This document shows, one piece after another, positions 4,887-11,150 of a DNA stretch of 11,150 nucleotides (its first letter is position 1; every line of letters begins with the position of its first letter). The DNA is taken from the NCBI GenBank assembly GCA_016935655.1, contig JAFGQM010000108.1:1-11150 (forward strand), written 5' to 3'. The stretch comes from Candidatus Altarchaeota archaeon. GTDB taxonomy: Archaea; Altiarchaeota; Altiarchaeia; JAFGQM01. Position numbers and translations under genes: made by a program. The notes under the pieces were generated by a model that did no database searches, was not told the DNA's origin, and saw nothing but the letters and a program-made list of their open reading frames with translations.

Positions 4887-7800
4887 ATGCTCGTGTGGGG
4901 TGGCTATAATCCTTTGATTAGGCATCTAATTCTCCTTCTGGCAGTAACAGTCATCGTCATAATCCAACCGATGCCCGAAGATTTGGTTGAGGCCGAGGAA
5001 AACTTAAGCATTCCCGACTGCACTCCTAACACTGGCGATATTTGCTATTTGGGTGTCTTTGAAAATGGGTCCAGAGCTGACAACTCGTCAACGGAAAACA
5101 TAACCACCGAAGACTATGCTGCAGATGAATGCTCTTCCAAAGACTGTAAAGAAGACAAAAAAGGGAAGGAAAAAAACCCAAAAAACAAGGAGGTGGACGA
5201 TATCGAGGCAAGCATTGGAGAAGTTGATGCCGAACCTGTACATGTGGGGTGGACTGACAAAGAATGCTTCTGGTTTGATGCTGACGTTGACGATGACGTG
5301 GACAAAGATGATTATGCAAGGTTCCAAGACTGCCTCTCCGGCGATGGCAACTACCCGATGGAGGAGTCGTGTTTAAGGTTTGACTATGACGGGGATGAGG
5401 ATGTAGATGAATCCGATGATCTATTCGGTGTTTGCGGCTCCGCCGGAGGCATAGACTACGCAGGTTTTAGGTCCGATATCGCAGAGGCGATGCTCACTTT
5501 GAAGATCCTCGAGCAGGCAGTGACGCATAGTACCGTCGAGGACCCTTTGGACCTCTCCACTAGAGAGAAGCTGGCCATAGAAGACTTCCTAGACGAAGTT
5601 GACTCAAAAGGCGTCTCAGTGAGGATATTGGTATTCGGGGGGCAGTTATACCTATTAGAGGAAGAGGAAGAGGTATTTGATTACCGGGTGGAGGACAACG
5701 CAGACAGTATCGACTACTACATTTACTTGAAGAACGTCCAGCCGGGGGGGGAAATCCTAGCCCTGAGCAAGGACAAGGGCCAGGCAGACTGCGAAGTGGC
5801 CTACTCTGACGACCCCAAGTACCTGCACAGCGACATAACCTGCATTATGACCCAAATACTGGAACAATACCCGGATTCCAGCCTTTATTTAAACGACAAC
5901 GAGTACATGATGGGGGCGATCCTGGACTATCTGAACGCCCAGAAAGCCGCCGGGAACATAGTCGATTACAATTTCGAAAGAAAAGAGGACGGCTTGTTCG
6001 ATTATGAACTGCTTAATGTGGACTTCGGGGAGGATGAGTTACCAGGCATCTATGAGCTATACCTCAGATACGGCGACCTCTACGGGCCGGAGCTCCCGCT
6101 TGACTGGCTGGTGGAGGAGTACAACAATTTCACCGGGCTCAAGTTGATAAATGGGGAGAAAAGATTCTCCTATGTTTCTGATATGGACATCCCCTTGGCG
6201 GCGCTAAGGGCCATGGTGTCCGATATGCCGTTCCGGATAAGGGCTAAAACAGCCCTTGAGATTCTGCGGACCCAAAACCCCGACCCGACCATATGCGGCT
6301 ATTATGAAAACTTCAAAATCTTTCCTGTTGAGACCCAGTACAACATGGGCGAACTCGACCGCCTAAATGAGTATGCGGAAAACGCCGATACGCTTTGCAG
6401 CATACAGGCCGCTGTGTTGAATATCAGCGGCCACTACAAGGCATGGTACAGCACACCTTCCTTAAATGCAAAAGACAAGCTCTACCACTCTAAGACCTTT
6501 TACAGGGCGCTGGACGGGACAATCATAGCTGAAAACTGGGATGATCTAACAGATGGGTTTTTGCAAAGTCCCTTAAACGGTTGGGCGGGGGAGCCTGGCA
6601 ACGATTTCGTGATAACGCAGACCGACTCGCAGGGCGACTATGCGCCCGGGGAAGAATGCCTTCCCTGCCTGAGCCTGGACAGGGACGGCGACGGCCTCAT
6701 TGAAGAGGACGGGGAAGACTTAGAAGCATTCAATGAGTGTATGGACAGGACACCGGTCCTCATAAGGGCCTTGAACCCAGAGCCCAGTAGGCAGGAGCTG
6801 CAGGGCTTCAGGTACGCCATCTCCGGGGACAAGGTCGTCTGGAAGGACTGGAGGAGCGGCAACGGAGATATCTATACGTATGACCTATCGACTTCCCGTG
6901 AGAAGAGGATAACAACAAGCCAGCTAAGCGAGCATACCCCCTCAATCTCAGGCAAGTATATTGCGTATTACCAAGCCGGCAACCCTCCCGCCGACTGGCC
7001 TGCAGGATGGCAGTACAGGGCAGTCTTTTATTATGATACCACAACTGGGCAGGAAACAAGGGTTTACCCTGTTGGGGACGAAGAGTACGCGAACCTCCAA
7101 AGTGTGATTGCAATTGACAACAGTAAAATCGTATTCGATGAAGTGGTTTACAGCTGCTGGCGCACGGACCCCGCTACTGGGAAGTGCAAAAGCTATATAA
7201 ACCCAAGATACAATCTCTATCTTTATGACATATCAAACGGCCAGTTGTCGCGCATAACAAGCAATGGCAGGACACCAGCGATTTCAGGCGACAAAATCGT
7301 TTGGCTCAGTGGTATACAGCTCTACATGTGCGACCTGAGCCTGAACGGGCAGAAGGGCGGTTGCCTTGAGACTGATGAAAAGACCCAGATTACCAAAAGC
7401 CCCAATTTCGCAGGCATATACCCCTACATCTTCGGGGACAAGATTGTGTGGCAGGATTATATGAACAGGGACAGCAGCTGGGACATATGGATGTGCGACC
7501 TGGGCAAGAACGGGCAGGCCGGGGGATGTGGCATAAACGACATTAAAACAAGGATAACCAACAGCGCCGCGAGGGAGCTGTATCCGGTCGTATCGGGGGA
7601 TGTCCTGGCATGGTACGACAATTATGACAGGATATGGATGTGCGACCTGGGCAAGAACGGGCAGGCCGGGGGATGCAACCCTACTGACAGAAAAACAGGT
7701 GTAGGCTCCGGGAAAAGGAGATCTTTGTCAATTTCAGGTGACAGGATTGTCTTTGATAGGCTTGTAAGCGGGGATGATTGGGACGTCTATATTTATGACC

Positions 7801-9692
7801 CCAATTACGATCCTATCGTGGGCTGCGAGTGGGCCGATATAAACAACAACCAAAAATTGGATGTGGAGGACCGACTCCTTTTCCAGTCATGTTATATGGG
7901 ACGGAGCGAGCATGTGGGCGGCTCTGTGGTGGCAGGAAACACGGAATCCATAGAGGGGTGGTCCGATTCAGTAAGAACACCGGCTTGCGGTCTCGGGGTA
8001 CCGATAAGCTTATACTGCATAGAGCAGCCGCCGGTTGAGTGTGAGGAGGAGCAAATATTGGGTCCAAGCCAGCTCGAGTCAAACGGGCTGGTCTCTCAGA
8101 TCCCGGTCGCACAACAGGTCGTGACCCAGTGGCCCAGTGCAGGCGAGTACTACAACCTGGGGGCCCCAGTGCCGATGGGTCCGCAGGCAGCCTTGTTCAT
8201 GATGGATACCGAGACTTATGTTGACTTTCTGTTCACCGGGCATACTGTAACCCCGGAAGCAGAGGTCAAGCGCCTGGGGAAATTCGGATATGGGGTAACG
8301 GTATGGAAGAACAAAGTCAACCGCCATACCATCGAGTCTTTGATCTATGTCATGGCTAGCAACAGGAACCAGATGATCTTCTTGGACGGCCATGGTGGTC
8401 CGGACCAGTTTTTGATCGAGTGCTATGAAACAGATCAGGAAGCTAATGATAGGATAGTAGATCTTACCCGCCGCTATGGCCCGTTTTTCATGGGCGGGAA
8501 TGACTGCACCTACGGCTTCATGAACACCGGCTGGTCCATCTGGATGTCAGCAAACTACTTTCTGCAGGATAATCAGGACATGCGAAAAGCCCTTGTATAC
8601 TCCTTGCAGTGCCATGGAGGCGGATTCGGGGCCCGCACAAACGCCAGTAGCGCTGTCGGGGTGCTGCCCCACACCGAACATGCCAAGGGTGTCGATGTTT
8701 TCGATCTAAGATTGTTCATGGACTATTTTTTGACAGAGGAGCGAGATCGCCCGAATCTTCCTTGGGACCGTATTGGGGAACCGTTGCACACCGTGGGGCA
8801 AATCTTTTTTAGGATTGGGACCAAATACGTCTCATTTGATCATTGGAGGGAGTGGGAGGGCTGGCAGCCAAGGTTTGCGGGCAACGAGCGCTTCACCTGC
8901 TGGGAATCCGGTACCTGGTGGAAAAAACAGCAGTTCTGCCTCACTAGGAGCACCGGCGGGCGCGGCCCCAGTACAAGTCCCACCCCCAGGGCCATAAATG
9001 CCGGCAAGACCAGCGTTGAGTTCAACACGCTGATGCTCGGCAGGCCCGGTTCTGCTGCACCTGTCGAGATAAAGTGGGAGGGGTGTGCAGCCGATTTTGA
9101 GATGAACACTGACGCTGTATTGGAGGAGCGCAACTGGCCCGACGAGACCATAGAGGCATTCAAAAGAAGGTACAACCTGCCTCTTGTCAGCCCATTCAGG
9201 ATAGAACCCAGGTGGAGCCCTAACAATGCTGCAGCCAACTTCGGCAACCAGTTCTCGAACAGAATCGATTGGGAGTTCAGCTGGGTGGACGAATGGGCGC
9301 TTTATGAATGGCCCCATATACCGCCTAAGGATGTTATGCATCACCTGCCGAATGCACCAAGACTCCTTACCTACGACGACTGGTGGCTTAGATTGAGTGC
9401 AGAACAGCGCGCAAGCTGGCCCGAGGACCAGTTCCTCAAGATTAAGGTCGATGGTGTGAGCTCCTGGCCTGCGAACATCGAGCTCAACGGGAACCCGAAG
9501 ACTCATTTGGGGATAGGGGGTAGCAAGTTGGGGGGTGTAGGGAAAAACGTGTATGGTGTGGAAGAGTGGTCACCGGAGGATGGTCAAGTACACCGTATAG
9601 TGCCTGTCTGGCTGAGGAACGCCTATGACTCATACGGTGCACCCTTTGAGTACTGGATACCCTGCCAGAAGCCCATCACGATCCCAACGTGA
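4887..9692 (+). CDS. Giant exported protein: dockerin-like modules, seven-bladed propeller, putative caspase-fold peptidase
   Basis: 1601 residues, starting MLVWGGYNPLIRHL; hydrophobic residues about 11-27 form a signal or anchor. An acidic/Lys-rich linker with CSSKDCKED follows. A paired dockerin-like module (about 128-185) carries calcium loops DADVDDDVDKDD (131-142) and DYDGDEDVDESDD. Residues about 191-485 form a domain I cannot name, shared with the downstream paralogue. Another Asp-rich loop (DRDGDGLIEEDG) lies near 598. Residues about 641-978 hold seven TolB-like repeats of the type ISGDKVVWKD...DIYTYDL..., so a seven-bladed propeller, as in archaeal surface proteins. A degenerate dockerin-like unit follows (980-1005, DINNNQKLDVED). 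The C-terminal part contains FLDGHGG (H1169) and SLQCHGGGFG (C1242), spaced like the His/Cys dyad of clan CD peptidases, then a Trp-rich tail. No C-terminal anchor is seen. The frame is open upstream to 4701, but that part is antisense to the M24 gene. Confidence 0.88.
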   Translation: MLVWGGYNPLIRHLILLLAVTVIVIIQPMPEDLVEAEENLSIPDCTPNTGDICYLGVFENGSRADNSSTENITTEDYAADECSSKDCKEDKKGKEKNPKNKEVDDIEASIGEVDAEPVHVGWTDKECFWFDADVDDDVDKDDYARFQDCLSGDGNYPMEESCLRFDYDGDEDVDESDDLFGVCGSAGGIDYAGFRSDIAEAMLTLKILEQAVTHSTVEDPLDLSTREKLAIEDFLDEVDSKGVSVRILVFGGQLYLLEEEEEVFDYRVEDNADSIDYYIYLKNVQPGGEILALSKDKGQADCEVAYSDDPKYLHSDITCIMTQILEQYPDSSLYLNDNEYMMGAILDYLNAQKAAGNIVDYNFERKEDGLFDYELLNVDFGEDELPGIYELYLRYGDLYGPELPLDWLVEEYNNFTGLKLINGEKRFSYVSDMDIPLAALRAMVSDMPFRIRAKTALEILRTQNPDPTICGYYENFKIFPVETQYNMGELDRLNEYAENADTLCSIQAAVLNISGHYKAWYSTPSLNAKDKLYHSKTFYRALDGTIIAENWDDLTDGFLQSPLNGWAGEPGNDFVITQTDSQGDYAPGEECLPCLSLDRDGDGLIEEDGEDLEAFNECMDRTPVLIRALNPEPSRQELQGFRYAISGDKVVWKDWRSGNGDIYTYDLSTSREKRITTSQLSEHTPSISGKYIAYYQAGNPPADWPAGWQYRAVFYYDTTTGQETRVYPVGDEEYANLQSVIAIDNSKIVFDEVVYSCWRTDPATGKCKSYINPRYNLYLYDISNGQLSRITSNGRTPAISGDKIVWLSGIQLYMCDLSLNGQKGGCLETDEKTQITKSPNFAGIYPYIFGDKIVWQDYMNRDSSWDIWMCDLGKNGQAGGCGINDIKTRITNSAARELYPVVSGDVLAWYDNYDRIWMCDLGKNGQAGGCNPTDRKTGVGSGKRRSLSISGDRIVFDRLVSGDDWDVYIYDPNYDPIVGCEWADINNNQKLDVEDRLLFQSCYMGRSEHVGGSVVAGNTESIEGWSDSVRTPACGLGVPISLYCIEQPPVECEEEQILGPSQLESNGLVSQIPVAQQVVTQWPSAGEYYNLGAPVPMGPQAALFMMDTETYVDFLFTGHTVTPEAEVKRLGKFGYGVTVWKNKVNRHTIESLIYVMASNRNQMIFLDGHGGPDQFLIECYETDQEANDRIVDLTRRYGPFFMGGNDCTYGFMNTGWSIWMSANYFLQDNQDMRKALVYSLQCHGGGFGARTNASSAVGVLPHTEHAKGVDVFDLRLFMDYFLTEERDRPNLPWDRIGEPLHTVGQIFFRIGTKYVSFDHWREWEGWQPRFAGNERFTCWESGTWWKKQQFCLTRSTGGRGPSTSPTPRAINAGKTSVEFNTLMLGRPGSAAPVEIKWEGCAADFEMNTDAVLEERNWPDETIEAFKRRYNLPLVSPFRIEPRWSPNNAAANFGNQFSNRIDWEFSWVDEWALYEWPHIPPKDVMHHLPNAPRLLTYDDWWLRLSAEQRASWPEDQFLKIKVDGVSSWPANIELNGNPKTHLGIGGSKLGGVGKNVYGVEEWSPEDGQVHRIVPVWLRNAYDSYGAPFEYWIPCQKPITIPT
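7485..7675 (+). repeat. Identical 44-bp direct repeat inside the propeller coding region
   Basis: Positions 7485-7528 and 7632-7675 are identical over 44 bases and encode IWMCDLGKNGQAGGC in both copies. A diverged third copy about 160 bp upstream (about 7321-7365) encodes LYMCDLSLNGQKGGC. These are the outer hairpins of blades 4, 5 and 6, each with two cysteines. DNA-level identity beside diverged flanks suggests recent duplication or gene conversion between blades. Confidence 0.9.
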
Positions 9693-9698
9693 GTGAGG

Positions 9699-9707
9699 GT
9701 TTTTATG
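9699..9707 (+). promoter_or_regulatory. T-rich element: TATA-like box of the second paralogue and/or terminator of the first
   Basis: GTTTTTATG follows the stop at 9692 by a few bases, with more T-runs to about 9717. It is centred about 22 bp before the ATG at 9725 and about 28 bp before a second in-frame ATG at 9731. It could be a promoter for the paralogue, a T-rich archaeal terminator for the upstream gene, or both. Confidence 0.4.
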
Positions 9708-9724
9708 TTTTGTGTTTAAATAAG

Positions 9725-11150
9725 ATGGCTATGGGTGGATCGAGTATCCTCAGAGAAAAGCTAATCCTAGTTTTTTTAATCTGCGGGTTAGTCTTAATCC
9801 TGCCTCTGGCCGCTTCTTCCGACTCTGGCAATGCCACGGCTGGCAACCTCACAAACAACTTTAGCCAGAACACAAGCTCAGTTATCCAAATAGGCGAGGG
9901 GGATGACATGTGGGAAAACCAAACTGATGAGAGTGAATCCACCATCGACCTGATTGAATCGGAGGAGTGCTCTGGGAAGAAATGCAAGGAAGACCGCCCC
10001 AAGAAGCCGAAAAAGGAGAAGGATGTAGATGCAACGGCTGCTGAAACGTTAAATGTTCTACCCTGGACCGACACCGAGTGCTTCTGGTTCGACTCCGATG
10101 CGGACGGGGACGTGGACCAGGCGGACTCCGGGAGGTTCCAAAACTGCATATCAGGTGCTGGGAACCCGCCTGCCAGGGAGGTCTGCCTGAGGTTCGACTA
10201 CGATGAGGACGGGGACGTGGACTACGCAGACCAGGACGTGCTTGATAGCTGTTTCTCTGGCGATGGTGTTTATTATCCAGGCCTTATGTCCTACGTTCTT
10301 GAGGCCTTCCAGAGTTTGAAAGCTCTGGAGGAATCAATAACTGAGACCGCAATAGTGGATCCTCTAGACATTTCAACTTCACAGAGGAGTTCCATATCCT
10401 CCTTGTTGGATACTATAGACGAACAAAACCCGCCGGGAATGGCCGTGGTCAACGGTGAGTTCTACCTGGTCCCGCAGGGTGAGGATCTCTTTTCATACCG
10501 GGTTGACGACGGACCGGAGACTGTAGACTATTATTTAGTAACGGAAATGGAACCAGTCCAAGACGTGTTCATGGTCGGCAGGAACAAGAGCCAGGCCGAC
10601 TGCATTGTGGAGTACTCGGACGACCACGAGCAGATATACAAGGACCTCAGGTGCGTGATGGTCAAGACCATGGCTCAGCATCCTGATTTAACCCACCTTA
10701 TACTTGGGAACGAGTATATGCAACAGGATGTCCGGGATTATTTAGATGATCAATCTTCTAATGGGAATATAGATGGCTACAACTTCGACTTATTCGGGGA
10801 CGGGACTACAAACTACAAGACTCTGCATGTGGATTTCTCTGATATGGACAGAGATGGAACTTTCACTCTGGAACTCTTTTTAACGGATTTATATGGCCCG
10901 GGGGTCTCTATGGAGGGGCTTGCCCAGGAGGACAATGACTTGCTGAACCAAAGCCAGACTCTCATAATGGATGACAATAGTAGGTTCAAGTACACGACCG
11001 ACTCAAGGGTTACAATCGCTGCCTTGTGGGTCATGGCCAAAGATCTGCCCACTAGGACGCGTGCCAGGGCAATAATCGACGCTCTGGGGACCCACAACCC
11101 GGAGCCGACAGTCTGCGGTGGGGAAGAATCGTTCAAGGTCTTTGCCATAA
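9725..11150 (+). CDS. Partial tandem paralogue: exported dockerin-module surface protein
   Basis: The frame stays open for 475 codons to the window edge; the stop lies beyond it. The protein starts MAMGGSSILREKL, with a hydrophobic signal segment (about 13-29) and a plausible signal-peptidase site near LAAS (28-31). A Ser/Thr/Asn-rich region with several N-x-S/T sites follows, then CSGKKCKED with a Lys-rich linker, as in the upstream protein. The paired dockerin-like module (about 120-180) is better preserved than the upstream copy: loops DSDADGDVDQAD (123-134) and DYDEDGDVDYAD (158-169). The unnamed domain (from about 183) matches the upstream protein throughout, for example VDPLDIST, YRVDD, SQADC, YNF, LHVDF, NPEPTVCG. 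Whether it also has a propeller and peptidase is beyond the window. The second ATG (9731) is an alternative start that fits leaderless spacing better. The 32-bp gap from the first gene suggests a common locus. Confidence 0.88.
   Translation, partial: MAMGGSSILREKLILVFLICGLVLILPLAASSDSGNATAGNLTNNFSQNTSSVIQIGEGDDMWENQTDESESTIDLIESEECSGKKCKEDRPKKPKKEKDVDATAAETLNVLPWTDTECFWFDSDADGDVDQADSGRFQNCISGAGNPPAREVCLRFDYDEDGDVDYADQDVLDSCFSGDGVYYPGLMSYVLEAFQSLKALEESITETAIVDPLDISTSQRSSISSLLDTIDEQNPPGMAVVNGEFYLVPQGEDLFSYRVDDGPETVDYYLVTEMEPVQDVFMVGRNKSQADCIVEYSDDHEQIYKDLRCVMVKTMAQHPDLTHLILGNEYMQQDVRDYLDDQSSNGNIDGYNFDLFGDGTTNYKTLHVDFSDMDRDGTFTLELFLTDLYGPGVSMEGLAQEDNDLLNQSQTLIMDDNSRFKYTTDSRVTIAALWVMAKDLPTRTRARAIIDALGTHNPEPTVCGGEESFKVFAI

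Noticed and set aside
8832..9506. Minus-strand open frame of 224 codons inside the surface protein gene
   Set aside because: It is a shadow of the coding strand, overlaps another minus-strand frame, and its translation has no recognisable domain.
1..11150. CRISPR array, insertion sequence or phage genes
   Set aside because: No regularly spaced repeats, transposase motifs, terminal inverted repeats or phage structural genes were seen; the only long direct repeat lies inside the propeller coding region.

Overview
The window is from an archaeon. The tRNA is interrupted by introns with bulge-helix-bulge splice sites. Nearly every gene has a T/A-rich TATA-like box about 25-33 bp before its start codon with no room for a leader, which suggests mostly leaderless mRNAs. 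Arg codons are mainly AGG/AGA and ATA is common for Ile. No universal marker is present, so I cannot name the phylum; a DPANN or other uncultivated lineage is a guess.

Layout: (1) positions 1-546, minus strand, a partial gene for a membrane-anchored or secreted protein of unknown function. (2) Diverging from it, 650-2400, a translationally coupled DrrA/DrrB-type ABC exporter (ATPase plus ABC-2 permease). (3) 2430-2557, minus strand, tRNA-Phe(GAA) broken into three exons by a 32-nt intron after nucleotide 30 and a 22-nt intron at the usual 37/38 site. (4) 2650-3063, a small dual-specificity-type protein phosphatase. (5) 3145-3768, a very basic protein of unknown function. (6) 3761-4804, minus strand, an M24 Xaa-Pro dipeptidase whose 3' end overlaps the previous gene by 8 bp. 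(7) 4887-9692, a 1601-residue exported protein with dockerin-like calcium loops, an unnamed conserved domain, a seven-bladed TolB-like propeller and a C-terminal domain that looks like a clan CD (caspase-fold) cysteine peptidase. (8) 9725 to the window end, a tandem paralogue of the same N-terminal architecture, cut off by the window.

The first 4.8 kb is mostly housekeeping and transport. From 4887 onward the window is a locus of giant cell-surface or secreted multidomain proteins. The two paralogues share a signal/anchor segment, a CxxxxC plus Lys-rich linker, a paired dockerin-like module and a roughly 290-residue domain I cannot assign. This is the most likely place for an undescribed system: a calcium-dependent extracellular assembly that may carry a caspase-like protease. 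That function is inference. There is no gene-free stretch over 300 bases; the intergenic gaps hold promoters.
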